This document shows, piece by piece, positions 35,558 through 44,555 of a stretch of 64,000 nucleotides of DNA. Both the position numbers and the translations under genes were made by a program. The notes under the pieces are model-generated. The model was not told the origin of the DNA. It ran no database searches and saw only the letters and a list, made by a program, of their open reading frames with translations. The stretch comes from Bdellovibrio bacteriovorus (GTDB lineage Bacteria; Bdellovibrionota; Bdellovibrionia; Bdellovibrionales; Bdellovibrionaceae): NCBI RefSeq assembly GCF_001592735.1, contig NZ_LUKE01000006.1:254738-318737 (forward strand), in the 5' to 3' direction. How positions within the stretch are numbered: the stretch's first letter is position 1; each line of letters begins with the position of its first letter.

Positions 35558-36960
35558 TATTTCTCCAAACCAGGAATTGAATCCAAGGTGACCGCCTTCA
35601 CGCTGGGATTGCTTTTAAAATATTGCACCAAAAGCTCTGACGCTTTCAAGGACTGAGGGTGAATATCATGGAATAACACGATTCCTCTGCCAACGGTGTT
35701 CATTTGCGTAACGACACGGTTGCGAATAGAAACTGGATTTTTATCCTGCCAATCTAAGGAATCCACACGCCAAAAGAAGTGATCAACGTTCATTGCTTGG
35801 AAGTACTGCGCCACTACGTCGTTTCTTACGCCTGAACCATAAGGCAGACGAAAATAGCGAATTTTAGTGCCGATGATGTTTCCTAACGTGGCGGCCGCTT
35901 GAGGAATCTGTTTATCGAGCTCCTGTTTTTTCCACGTGGCAAAATTGGTGATACCCGGAATTTCATTGCGGTAAAAATCGCGGTTCACCGCACTTAAATC
36001 TCGCGTGGATTGAGCACGGGCTAAGTTTCCAATGTCAGGATGTCCGTCAGAGTGGGAACCAATAATGTAACCTTGATTGTGCAGCTCTTTAGCAATCTCT
36101 GGATATCGGAGGGCTTGCTTGGTCAGCCAAAAGAAAGCGGGCTTTGCCATTCCTGCATTGGCCCACACATCACGGATTCCGCGAGTGTATTGCGCGTGAG
36201 GTCCGTCATCGTAAGTGATGGCAAAAGAACCTTGCGGCAGGACCGAACCCACCCAATTGCGATTTTTCCAATCATAGGTGCTTGCTTGATTAGGCATACG
36301 GGATTCATTAAAACAATTCCCCGGATTTAGATCGTAAGAGCGGGGATTGCTGTATTTCGCAATCTCTTTGCGATTTTTAGCTACAAAGTCTGCGAAAGCT
36401 GGATCATCAAAAGGGGCCACCGCGAATTTCAAAGTGGCAATTTCTTTTTCTAAACAGTTTTCAGATCCGCAGAACGTTTTTTCACTAGTGCGCACCGTAC
36501 GCAAAAGCTGAATCATCGCGGCTTGGTTTAAAGAACTCTTAGCGGCAAAAGCCTCCATGCGGGATAAAATCCAAGCACGGTCATTGGGGCGGTTCGTGGT
36601 AAACTCAAAAGCTTGGATCGCTTTTTCATCCACATGTTCTTGGATGGTGCGCAGATTTAAAACTTTGCAGTAAAGAGATGAGTTCATCAATCGATCAGAA
36701 TCCGCTTTCGAAGACAAGTTGTAAAGGCGGTCGTCAAACGAAGCGATCAAAGATTGGGCGATCGCAGTTTTGCGCAGAAGCTCATTCAAACTCTTGGCAT
36801 CTTTTTCTTCTAACATCTTAGAAAGATGCTGAACTTCTTCCGCCGACAAATGACTTTCGCGAGGTTCCGAGGCCGGAGTGCGTGGATCGGGAGTGGAGGT
36901 TTTCTGGTGAACACAAGCGGCAACGAACAAAACAGTGAGACAGCAAATCAAAAACCTCAC
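35557..36960 (-). CDS. NodB-domain polysaccharide deacetylase lipoprotein
   Basis: The 467-aa protein has a lipobox (FVAAC, cysteine ~16). After a ~200-aa helical N-terminal region comes a NodB (CE4) domain with all metal and catalytic motifs: TYDDGPH (Asp251/Asp252), HSDGHPDI (metal histidines), RLPYGSG, VDSLDWQD and IVLFHDIH. Such enzymes remove N-acetyl groups from peptidoglycan or chitin. In B. bacteriovorus, secreted CE4 enzymes deacetylate prey wall to mark it for later digestion; whether this is one of them cannot be told here. The N-terminal region, not known to me, and lipid anchor suggest it acts at the predator's own envelope or in periplasmic contact. Confidence 0.92.
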   Translation of the reverse strand: MRFLICCLTVLFVAACVHQKTSTPDPRTPASEPRESHLSAEEVQHLSKMLEEKDAKSLNELLRKTAIAQSLIASFDDRLYNLSSKADSDRLMNSSLYCKVLNLRTIQEHVDEKAIQAFEFTTNRPNDRAWILSRMEAFAAKSSLNQAAMIQLLRTVRTSEKTFCGSENCLEKEIATLKFAVAPFDDPAFADFVAKNRKEIAKYSNPRSYDLNPGNCFNESRMPNQASTYDWKNRNWVGSVLPQGSFAITYDDGPHAQYTRGIRDVWANAGMAKPAFFWLTKQALRYPEIAKELHNQGYIIGSHSDGHPDIGNLARAQSTRDLSAVNRDFYRNEIPGITNFATWKKQELDKQIPQAAATLGNIIGTKIRYFRLPYGSGVRNDVVAQYFQAMNVDHFFWRVDSLDWQDKNPVSIRNRVVTQMNTVGRGIVLFHDIHPQSLKASELLVQYFKSNPSVKAVTLDSIPGLEK

Positions 36961-37018
36961 GAAAAACTCCTTTTGTATGAGGTTTTATTTTACTGCGAGG
37001 TTTTTCGAGACGACAAGC

Positions 37019-38119
37019 CTAACCTAGACTCTGGTACCAGAAAAGCAGAGCTTTTTCGGCGATGAACTGCTTAGCGCGTTCCTGCATATTGGCCGTCGTG
37101 TACGGGCTTGTGATGGTCTCCTTAAGACTTCGGCCACCGTAATTTAGAGTCACGATGGCGCCAAATTCTCCGAGAGGCTCAAGATGCAATTCCATCTGGG
37201 CGGGATGCAAAATGAATTCGTTGCCAAAGTGCCAATTCTTTTTTTCCATGAAAGAGCGCAAAGGCAACGTCAGTCGTTGCCAAAGGTATGTTCCAGTCGC
37301 GGTGTCGGTCACTTTCAGTGATTCAATCAAGGTGAGTTTTTTTGCAAGCTCTGAGGCTACATCGGTGCCATCACGCAAAGCCGTGTAAGGGGCTAACGCC
37401 TTATCTAATTGATCCACCCATTTTTGCATTTCGGGGACTTGTGATTTTTTATAAGTTAATTTTACTTCCACGTAAGGCAAGTGCACGCGGTAACCTTTTT
37501 CAACCTCCGCGCCCTGTAAAGCGTCCTCGGCGATGGTTGCGATATCCGACTCGCCTCGCCCCAAGGTGTCCCAGCTGCGGGTGACGACCGGATCAAGATG
37601 CTGGGTGGCTTGTTGGACCCAAGCTGCAATATCACTTTTCCAAATGGCCTCGATTTCTCGTGGTGGACCTGGCAGGACAAAAACGGTTTTTCCCTGAGCA
37701 TTGACAGTAAAGGCGTTGGCCGTGCCTTCAGAATTAAATAAAACTTTGGCAGTGCGAGGAAAGTAGCATTGCTGACGTTGAATTTCTTTAACGGCATACC
37801 CGCGAGAAGTTAAACGTGCGGTCAAATGATCCCAAGAGGGAGGATGAAATTCTAAAGGTTCGCCCAACCATTCGGCGATAATATCACGCGTGAAATCGTC
37901 GGTGGTGGGACCCAGGCCCCCCGTCACAAAGACGACGTCGGCCTCAGCAGTACAGAATTCAATTCCTTGTCGCATCAGTCCGCGTTCATCGGGAACTACC
38001 AGATGCAGGCGAGTAGAAACTCCGGATTTTTTTAATTGCTGTGAAATCCACGAAGCATTGCGATTGATAATTTGACCATCGGTGAGTTCCGTTCCGATGC
38101 CTAAAATGCTGACTTTCAT
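37019..38119 (-). CDS. CinA-family protein with an eroded C-terminal domain
   Basis: The 366-aa protein has a complete N-terminal MoCF/MoaB-like domain of CinA: IGTELTDGQIINRN, VTGGLGPTTDDFTRD and FVLPGPPRE. The middle (KGYRVHLPYVEVKLTY) also matches CinA. The C-terminal part keeps only a vague echo of the PncC amidase fold: LTLIESLKVTDTATGTYLWQ replaces the ESCTGG region with its catalytic serine, and the usual GIAGPGG loop is missing. Full CinA is ~410-420 aa. The family's N-terminal domain handles ADP-ribose pyrophosphate or NMN-like compounds, and the amidase salvages pyridine nucleotides. Here amidase activity is unlikely. Confidence 0.85.
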   Translation of the reverse strand: MKVSILGIGTELTDGQIINRNASWISQQLKKSGVSTRLHLVVPDERGLMRQGIEFCTAEADVVFVTGGLGPTTDDFTRDIIAEWLGEPLEFHPPSWDHLTARLTSRGYAVKEIQRQQCYFPRTAKVLFNSEGTANAFTVNAQGKTVFVLPGPPREIEAIWKSDIAAWVQQATQHLDPVVTRSWDTLGRGESDIATIAEDALQGAEVEKGYRVHLPYVEVKLTYKKSQVPEMQKWVDQLDKALAPYTALRDGTDVASELAKKLTLIESLKVTDTATGTYLWQRLTLPLRSFMEKKNWHFGNEFILHPAQMELHLEPLGEFGAIVTLNYGGRSLKETITSPYTTANMQERAKQFIAEKALLFWYQSLG

Positions 38120-38273
38120 ACAGGACTTTCCTTTGCAAAATGAGTGTAGGCCAAAGTGAAGGGTTTTAACTCTAGTTTTTGTCAGACGCGCGACGCATCA
38201 ATGGGGACTGAGCTTGATCCCGAAGCGCACAGTTCGTAGATTCACATTCATTAGCGCCCAAGGAGTTTTCTTT

Positions 38274-39482
38274 ATGTCTTTCAACTGGAAAGAATTTGAC
38301 CTCTACAATCCGACACCTGAACACGCGATGCTTCGCGAAACGATGAAGTCTTTCACGGATTCTGAAATCGAACCGCAAGCCCACAAATTCGATCGCGAAG
38401 AAAAATTCAATTTAGAACTTTTCCGTAAAGTGGGGGAGCTAGGCCTTTTAGGTATCACCGTGCCTGAACAATTTGGCGGTGCTGGGATGGATGCTTCTGC
38501 GGCCGTCATCGTGCATGAAGAAATGTCCGCCTCAGACCCTGGATTTTGTTTAGCGTATTTGGCTCACTCGATGCTTTGTGTGAATAACCTAGCCATCAAC
38601 GGCAGTGATGAACAACGCCAAAAATTCTTACCCAAGCTTTGTTCGGGGGAATGGGTGGGTTCTATGTCGATGTCGGAACCTGCTGTGGGTACCGATGTTT
38701 TGGGTATGCAAACCACCGCTGTTAAAAAAGGCAATGACTACATCTTGAACGGCCGTAAAATGTGGATCACCAACGGCACGATTGATGAAAACAACACTCC
38801 CGGGGACTTAACACTGGTCTATGCTAAGACGGGTGAAAAAAATGGTCGTGCGCTCATTTCCACCTTTATCGTGGAAAAAAGCCATTCCGGGTTTTCGGTG
38901 GGTCAAAAAATCAAAGACAAACTAGGAATGCGTGGATCCAATACGGCCGAGCTTGTATTTGAAAATTGCGTCGTTCCTGCGGCAAACCTGATCGGCCATG
39001 AAGGTGATTCGGTTTTACACATGATGCGCAACTTGGAACTTGAGCGTCTGACCTTGGCCGCGATGAGTTTAGGTATTGCTCGCCGTTCTATTGAGATCAT
39101 GAACCGTTATGCGGCTGAACGTGAAGCGTTTGGTAAGCCTTTGAATCACTTTGGTCAGGTTCAACGTTACATTGCGGATAGCTATGCGGAATACAAGTCC
39201 GCGCGTGCTTATGTTTATGAGACGGCTCGTCGTATGGACCTTAACCATGAAGGCAATCGTTTGGATTCTGATGGTGTAAAGCTTGTGGCAACAACCATGG
39301 GTAAAAATGTGGCCGACCGTGCGATCCAAGTTTTGGGTGGCTATGGTTACGTCGGTGAATATGTGGTGGAACGCCTGTGGAGAGATGCCAAGTTATTAGA
39401 AATCGGCGGCGGAACTTTAGAAGCTCACCAAAAAAATATCACGCGTGATTTAGCGCGTGCGCCTGAAATGTTAAATAAGTAA
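38274..39482 (+). CDS. Acyl-CoA dehydrogenase
   Basis: About 402 aa from the ATG at 38274 after AAGGAG. The family oxidises acyl-CoA to enoyl-CoA with FAD and passes electrons to ETF. Seen are the SMSMSEPAVGTDVLGMQT block binding substrate and FAD, KMWITNG, DKLGMRGSNTAELVFENC, and the C-terminal QVLGGYGYVGEYVVERLWRDAKLLEIGGGT. Overall it is most like isovaleryl-CoA or short/branched-chain dehydrogenases. It heads a four-gene unit with a TrmH methyltransferase 11 bases on, which has no obvious metabolic link. No ETF gene is in view. Confidence 0.93.
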   Translation: MSFNWKEFDLYNPTPEHAMLRETMKSFTDSEIEPQAHKFDREEKFNLELFRKVGELGLLGITVPEQFGGAGMDASAAVIVHEEMSASDPGFCLAYLAHSMLCVNNLAINGSDEQRQKFLPKLCSGEWVGSMSMSEPAVGTDVLGMQTTAVKKGNDYILNGRKMWITNGTIDENNTPGDLTLVYAKTGEKNGRALISTFIVEKSHSGFSVGQKIKDKLGMRGSNTAELVFENCVVPAANLIGHEGDSVLHMMRNLELERLTLAAMSLGIARRSIEIMNRYAAEREAFGKPLNHFGQVQRYIADSYAEYKSARAYVYETARRMDLNHEGNRLDSDGVKLVATTMGKNVADRAIQVLGGYGYVGEYVVERLWRDAKLLEIGGGTLEAHQKNITRDLARAPEMLNK

Positions 39483-39493
39483 TCGAGGTCGTA

Positions 39494-40210
39494 GTGTTCC
39501 CGTATGGTCCTGAGTTAGAAATCAATCCGCACCTGCGAGTGCACTACGAAAAAGTCTTACAGCACATCGGCCCCTTACTGACCGATGAGCGCCGCCAAAA
39601 AATCGAAAGAATTGTTTCCTTACGTAATTTCGATACGGCCGTGGTTTTAGAAAGTATCTATGACCGCGGCAATGTTTCAGCCGTCATGCGAAGTGCCGAA
39701 GGCCTAGGCTTTGGTAATTTTCACGTCATTGAAACCCAAGAGAAATTTAAAGAATCGGCGCGCGTGACCCAAGGAGCCGACAAATGGGTCGAAGTAAAAA
39801 AATGGAAACAAACCGTCGACTGTGTAAAGAGTCTTAAACAACAGGGCTATAAAATCTGTGTCACGCACTTAGATGAAAAATCCAAGCCTTTGCACGATAT
39901 TGATTTTTCCGGAAAAGTGGCCCTGGTTTTGGGAAATGAAAAAGACGGTGTCTCGCCCGAGATGATTGCCGCCGCTGATGAGCGCATCATCATTCCGATG
40001 ACAGGTTTTGTGCAAAGTTTTAATATCTCCGTGGCCGGGGCATTAAGCCTGTACCACATCTCTCAAGATCGCCTCAAAAAACTCGGATCGAATGCTTCCC
40101 TAAATGAAACGGAGCAAGGAATTTTAAGAGCCCTTTATTACTTGCGCACGCAAGATTCCGCTCATCAGTACCTTGAAGAGTTATTTGCCAGAGGCGCATT
40201 AAAGGCATAA
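39494..40210 (+). CDS. TrmH/SpoU-family RNA 2'-O-methyltransferase
   Basis: The 238-aa protein starts at a GTG after GAGG. The SPOUT knot motifs are clear: motif 1 NVSAVMRSAEGLGFGNFHVIE, motif 2 LVLGNEKDGVSPEM and motif 3 IIIPMTGFVQSFNISVAGALSLY. It has the short helical N-terminus of TrmH and closest resembles tRNA Gm18 methyltransferase. It acts in the cytoplasm on tRNA or rRNA guanosine or another ribose. It lies 11 bases after the dehydrogenase and 20 before a phosphatase lipoprotein. Confidence 0.92.
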   Translation: MFPYGPELEINPHLRVHYEKVLQHIGPLLTDERRQKIERIVSLRNFDTAVVLESIYDRGNVSAVMRSAEGLGFGNFHVIETQEKFKESARVTQGADKWVEVKKWKQTVDCVKSLKQQGYKICVTHLDEKSKPLHDIDFSGKVALVLGNEKDGVSPEMIAAADERIIIPMTGFVQSFNISVAGALSLYHISQDRLKKLGSNASLNETEQGILRALYYLRTQDSAHQYLEELFARGALKA

Positions 40211-40230
40211 GCTTCTTTTAAGGAGCTTTT

Positions 40231-41118
40231 ATGCAAAAGATGATTTGGCTATTGCCGATTTTAGTTCTGGCCGCTTGTGCTGAAAAGAATGTCGCCTCCG
40301 AAACTGAGGGTCGTTCCGTCTCTGAAAATGTGGCGAACTCCCAGTTTTTTATGACTCGTCCCAAACCCACAGAACCGGTGGAATTGGTTTTTGACACAAA
40401 ATACAACGGCAAAAAACCTTTAAACTATCGCGCCGACAATCAGTTGCGGATGTCGGGCAGTGCTTCTTATCAACCGCAGGCTTTGCGCGAAATTGCTAAG
40501 CCCGTGAAAAAGAAAAAAAATCTTCTGTATATTTTTGATCTGCGCCAAGAATCCCATGGCTACATTAACGACCAGCCGGTGACCTGGCAGGCAGATCGTG
40601 ATTGGGCCAATGCCGATTTGAGCCATGATGAAGTGATTCGTCGCGAGCGTCGTCTATTAGGTGATATGAAGGTCGGTGAAAAAGTAAATGGCACCGAAAT
40701 TAAAAGTATTGAAACTGAAGAAAGCTCGGTGCGCAGTGCGGGACATAACTATGTTCGTATCACGGTGACCGATCACGTGCGTCCGACGGATGTGGAAGTA
40801 GATCGGTTTGTCGAAACCGTGCGCCACTTGCCCGAAGACGCGTGGGTTCATTTTCACTGCCGTGCTGGCAAGGGTCGCACCACGACCTTTATGGTGATGT
40901 ATGACATTTTAAAAAACGCACAAAAAAACTCCCTGGCTGAAATCAACGAGCGTGTGATGAAGCTAAGTGATGACTATGATGCGATGGCCATCCCGGCACA
41001 GACAGACTGGAAATACGTTTATCAGAAAGAGCGCGCAGAGTTCTTGGCGAATTTTTATGCCTACGCCAAAGAAAATCCCAAAATCGAAAAGCTATGGACG
41101 GAGTGGACTAAAAAATGA
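40231..41118 (+). CDS. Lipoprotein phosphatase of the cysteine-phytase (PTP-like) type
   Basis: The 295-aa protein starts after AAGGAG and has a lipobox (LAAC, residue ~16). The catalytic P-loop is HCRAGKGRT with Cys210 and Arg216, the HCxxGxGR[T/S] signature of PTP-like inositol phosphatases. Upstream RQESHGYIND and the downstream DDYD and QTDWKYVYQ are compatible with the phytase branch. A phosphatase of this class (Bd1204) from B. bacteriovorus has been structurally characterised as a PTP-phytase relative; this protein may be its orthologue, which I cannot check. As a lipoprotein it would act on phosphorylated inositols or other phosphates in the periplasm or prey cell. The adjacent 144-aa lipoprotein gene overlaps its stop. 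Confidence 0.9.
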   Translation: MQKMIWLLPILVLAACAEKNVASETEGRSVSENVANSQFFMTRPKPTEPVELVFDTKYNGKKPLNYRADNQLRMSGSASYQPQALREIAKPVKKKKNLLYIFDLRQESHGYINDQPVTWQADRDWANADLSHDEVIRRERRLLGDMKVGEKVNGTEIKSIETEESSVRSAGHNYVRITVTDHVRPTDVEVDRFVETVRHLPEDAWVHFHCRAGKGRTTTFMVMYDILKNAQKNSLAEINERVMKLSDDYDAMAIPAQTDWKYVYQKERAEFLANFYAYAKENPKIEKLWTEWTKK

Positions 41119-41549
41119 TGAAGTTTTTATTAATCGGGATGGTGAGCCTCGTAATCGGAGCTTGCGCGACTCATGAATCTCGTCCCATGCCTTGGGCGGA
41201 CGTCGCTAAAGATGGCAAAGAAACTTCTGTCTCGCCATCTAAGACCACGTCTAAAACGACGTCGACATCTTCGATGACCACGGTCAAAACCAGTATCAGT
41301 GTCGGACCTAACGACCTGCGGACGTTAGAAAAAATGGATAAAGCGCTTGAGGGTTTTGTTTTAAGAAATGAAACCAAAATCTTTACGTCACTCTGTAAAG
41401 AAAAACGTTTTGATTGTTATGTGGGTGACGTGCTTTATCCGAAAACGAAAAAAAAGGTCAGCCGCAAAGTGCCACCTTACGCGAGCGGTTCTAAGATGGG
41501 CTTGCAAGGTGAAAACCGCATTCAGGCGCGTTACGATTTTTATCCTTAG
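41115..41549 (+). CDS. Small Ser/Thr-rich lipoprotein
   Basis: The 144-aa protein has a lipobox (VIGAC). A linker of ~25 Ser/Thr/Lys residues (SKTTSKTTSTSS) follows, then a short globular part with two cysteines (SLCKEKRFDCYVGD) and a basic C-terminus. No known domain is recognised. Its ATG overlaps the phosphatase stop, implying coupling. Its stop overlaps the convergent fusion gene by four bases. Confidence 0.75.
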   Translation: MMKFLLIGMVSLVIGACATHESRPMPWADVAKDGKETSVSPSKTTSKTTSTSSMTTVKTSISVGPNDLRTLEKMDKALEGFVLRNETKIFTSLCKEKRFDCYVGDVLYPKTKKKVSRKVPPYASGSKMGLQGENRIQARYDFYP

Positions 41550-43111
41550 TTTTTTCTTAGAATAATAGATTTCATCAACGGCTCTTGATCAGGCAATTCA
41601 AAATCAAGTCCTTGATTTGGAGCCGGTAAAATCTTAAATGAAAATTCGCGCTTAAGTTTATTTAAGCGCAAATGCAGATCGCCCGTCGTCCATTTTTCAT
41701 AGTTGGTGCAAAACAAGAGCAATCCATTTTTTTCTAGGCAGTATAGGGCATTGATCATCAGCTCATCAAAGTTTTTGCTGATCGAAAACACGCCGTTTTT
41801 AGAGCGTCCAAAAGACGGTGGATCGCAGACGATCAAACCAAATTTGCGTTTGCGACGAATCGTGCCTTTTAAGAACAGTAAACAATCTTGGGCCCAGAAT
41901 TCATACTTTTCATCTTCCGGATCTAACCCATTCAGTTTGAAATTGTCTTTGCTCCATTCAATAAAATTCGGTGACACATCGACGGTGCAAACTTCACTGG
42001 CGCCGGCTAAGGCGGAAACCACGCTAAAGCCACTGGTGTAAGAAAAAAGATTTAAAACCCGGCGATCTTGCGCGTGCTCACGCACCCAAAGACGATTTTC
42101 ACGCTGATCTAGAAAAAGGCCTGGAGAAAGTCCGCTGTCAGATCGCAAGTCGTACTTAACACCATTTTCTTCGGCCACCCAGCGGCTAGATGTATTGCCA
42201 ATGCGCCAAAGAATCTCGGCGTTGGGATTTTCGCCGCGATTAAGCATCTTACGGATAAAGATTTTTTTAAGATGACGTTTTGCCACCTGCTCAAAACGCA
42301 AAAGATCTTGAACCGTGGGATCAGTTTCTTTATACCAGTACACCCACAAGATATCGCCGTATTGATCAATACGAAAGGTGTCAAACTCACGATGAACCAG
42401 TCGCAAAGACTCTAAACGTAAATGGGATGCATGAAAAAGTCGTTCCCGACGTTGAAAGGCCTCACTTAACATGGCGTCTTCTTGGTGCTCAAAAGTCCAA
42501 TCTTGAGTCCACTCTGGCAAGTCGGTGGTGAAAGACACAGTTTGCCCACCCAGTTCAAATTGCAAAGATAACGAGTGCAGACAAAGTCTAAAGAAAGGAC
42601 TGCCGTTGTGATCCGTGTCACCTAAAATAGGCATGCCATTGGCTTCCGCATGCAAGCGAATTTGGTGAGGTTTTCCAGTGTGAGGAACGGCTTCCCACAG
42701 CTGATAGGGCCCGACAGCTTTAAGCCATTTAAACGCAGTGGTTGAATTGGCTTCTTGAGCTGTTGAACTGACGAACTGATTGCGTTCTTTAGAGATATGA
42801 GAGCTGTAAGTGAAATCGGTACGATCAATGCTTTTATCCGTCAGGAAGAGGTATTTTTTTGCGACTTTGTGTTGTTCAAACTGACGTGAAATTTCGGCAG
42901 CCATTTCAGGCGAAGTCGCAAATGCTAAGGCGCCTGAGGTGGCTTTATCCAAACGATGAACCACGTAAAGCTTGCGATTCAGCTCTTCTTCATAAAGTTC
43001 TACGCACCCACGCTGGCCATGTTCTGGCGTATGCGTGTTAAGCCCGGCGATCTTGTCAATAAAGATGCAGCCGGCTGTCTCGGTGTGACGAAGTTTAATA
43101 ATCCGTGTCAT
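41546..43111 (-). CDS. Fusion of RluA-type pseudouridine synthase and RlmI/RlmK-type rRNA methyltransferase
   Basis: The 521-aa protein joins two RNA-modifying enzymes. Residues ~1-205 are an RluA-family pseudouridine synthase with HRLDKATSG (catalytic Asp55) and PHTGKPHQIRLH. Residues ~215-521 resemble RlmI/RlmK-class m5C/m7G methyltransferases: the short PUA-like lead, SGLSPGLFLDQRENR, motif I VLNLFSYTSGFSVVSALAGA, motif IV CDPPSFGR, and a late LLFCTNYEKWT. Both halves look intact. The natural reading is a bifunctional rRNA or tRNA modification enzyme whose two marks lie close together; the targets are unknown. No S4 domain is present. Confidence 0.88.
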   Translation of the reverse strand: MTRIIKLRHTETAGCIFIDKIAGLNTHTPEHGQRGCVELYEEELNRKLYVVHRLDKATSGALAFATSPEMAAEISRQFEQHKVAKKYLFLTDKSIDRTDFTYSSHISKERNQFVSSTAQEANSTTAFKWLKAVGPYQLWEAVPHTGKPHQIRLHAEANGMPILGDTDHNGSPFFRLCLHSLSLQFELGGQTVSFTTDLPEWTQDWTFEHQEDAMLSEAFQRRERLFHASHLRLESLRLVHREFDTFRIDQYGDILWVYWYKETDPTVQDLLRFEQVAKRHLKKIFIRKMLNRGENPNAEILWRIGNTSSRWVAEENGVKYDLRSDSGLSPGLFLDQRENRLWVREHAQDRRVLNLFSYTSGFSVVSALAGASEVCTVDVSPNFIEWSKDNFKLNGLDPEDEKYEFWAQDCLLFLKGTIRRKRKFGLIVCDPPSFGRSKNGVFSISKNFDELMINALYCLEKNGLLLFCTNYEKWTTGDLHLRLNKLKREFSFKILPAPNQGLDFELPDQEPLMKSIILRKN

Positions 43112-43204
43112 GCGACTAATATAGTCCGGTTTTGATTGAGGGTCACCCGGAGATTAGCTACAAATAGACCGTCGGGACCTTATTGTTCCTTTGGAGGATT
43201 TTTC

Positions 43205-43792
43205 ATGAAGTCTATGTTGCTAATCGTTCTTATGGTTTTTCCTTTTTTGGTGGGTTGTGGGATTCAGTCTATTCCGCAGGCTAAGAATGATACTGAGGCT
43301 GCTTTAGCTGAAGTAAATAACCAATACAAACGTCGAGCTGATTTGATTCCGAACTTGGTGAATGTGGTCAAAGGTTATGCTTCCCATGAACAGCAAACTC
43401 TAACAGCCGTCACGGAAGCTCGCGCCAAAGCAACGGCGATCACGATTGATCCGTCCAAGGCGACACCGGAGCAATTGGCGAAATACCAAGAAGCGCAAGG
43501 CAGCCTTTCACAAGCTTTGGGTCGTTTGATGATGGTGACAGAGCAATACCCGAACTTGAAAGCCGATGCGAACTTCCGCGACCTGCAAGCGCAGCTTGAA
43601 GGGACTGAAAATCGCATTACGATCGCACGTCAGCGTTATATTGAGACCATCAATATCTTTAACAAACTTGTGACTGTTCCGCCGACAAGCTGGACCAACG
43701 CCATCATGTACCACAACGAAAAACTTCCTCAGTGGGATATGGGTGCCGAAGAAAAAGCAAAAGCAGAACAAGCTCCCGAAGTAAAATTCTAA
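43205..43792 (+). CDS. lemA: LemA-family membrane protein
   Basis: About 195 aa from the ATG at 43205 after GGAGG. An N-terminal membrane segment or signal (~4-20, LLIVLMVFPFLVGCG; the cysteine fits a weak lipobox) precedes the LemA helical domain with NQYKRRADLIPNLVNVVKGYA, EAQGSLSQALGRLMMVTEQYP and ENRITIARQRYIETINIFN. The family's function is unknown; it is usually next to TPM/YgcG genes, as here (20-base gap). Confidence 0.9.
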   Translation: MKSMLLIVLMVFPFLVGCGIQSIPQAKNDTEAALAEVNNQYKRRADLIPNLVNVVKGYASHEQQTLTAVTEARAKATAITIDPSKATPEQLAKYQEAQGSLSQALGRLMMVTEQYPNLKADANFRDLQAQLEGTENRITIARQRYIETINIFNKLVTVPPTSWTNAIMYHNEKLPQWDMGAEEKAKAEQAPEVKF

Positions 43793-43812
43793 CGGCGAAG
43801 ATCTAGATTTAG

Positions 43813-44547
43813 ATGCGCACGTTTTCGCTTCTTCTTTCTTTTGTATGGGTCCTACTAGGGGTCAGTGCTCGGGCTGAATTTCAAGTCCCAAGGCTGACAG
43901 GCCCGGTTATGGATGAAGCCGGTTATCTGACTCGCGATGACCGCCAAGCTTTGATGCAGCTTCTGTATGATTTTAATCGTCGTGGTAAAGCGCAAGTGCA
44001 GGTTCTTATTTTACCGAACTTGCAAGGCGAGCCGATTGAATCAGCGTCCATTAAGATCACCGATGCTTGGAAGTTGGGCGACGCAAAAAAAGATAATGGC
44101 GTGCTGTTCCTCGTTTCGGCTGAAGATCGCAAGCTGCGCATTGAGGTCGGTCAGGGCTTAGAAGGCGCGATCCCGGACGTGATCGCTAAGCGAATAATCA
44201 GCGATCAAGTCATTCCGCTTTTCAGATCCAAACGTTTTTCCGATGGCATTGTCTTAGGCACGCACGAAATCCTGCGCTATGCCGATAAAGAATTCGCCGA
44301 TGAGAACATCGCCCCTGAAGAAAGCGGCGGTAAAATTCCGATCGGTGTGATCGTTCTTCTTTTGATCATCATCTCTGTCTTAAGTCGCTTCGGCGGCGGG
44401 GGTGGCAGACGTTTCCGCGGCGGAGGCTGGGGAGGCGGCGGTTACTACGGTGGTGGTGGTTGGTCCGGCGGCGGTGGCAGCAGCGGTGGCGGATGGTCCG
44501 GAGGAGGCGGCGGCTTTAGTGGCGGCGGTGCCTCAGGAAGTTGGTAG
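43813..44547 (+). CDS. TPM-domain protein (YgcG-like) with a glycine-rich tail
   Basis: The 244-aa protein has a signal peptide (SARA), a TPM domain (~25-155: GPVMDEAGYLTRDDRQAL; QVQVLILPNLQGEPIESASIKI; KDNGVLFLVSAEDRKLRIEVGQGLEGAIPD), one membrane segment (~175-193, IGVIVLLLIIISVLSRF), and a ~50-residue tail almost entirely Gly with Ser/Trp/Tyr. This is the standard YgcG layout. TPM domains (Psb32, AtTLP) have been linked to acid phosphatase activity and to photosystem repair, but the bacterial role is unclear. It follows lemA. Confidence 0.9.
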   Translation: MRTFSLLLSFVWVLLGVSARAEFQVPRLTGPVMDEAGYLTRDDRQALMQLLYDFNRRGKAQVQVLILPNLQGEPIESASIKITDAWKLGDAKKDNGVLFLVSAEDRKLRIEVGQGLEGAIPDVIAKRIISDQVIPLFRSKRFSDGIVLGTHEILRYADKEFADENIAPEESGGKIPIGVIVLLLIIISVLSRFGGGGGRRFRGGGWGGGGYYGGGGWSGGGGSSGGGWSGGGGGFSGGGASGSW

Positions 44548-44555
44548 GGAATAAT

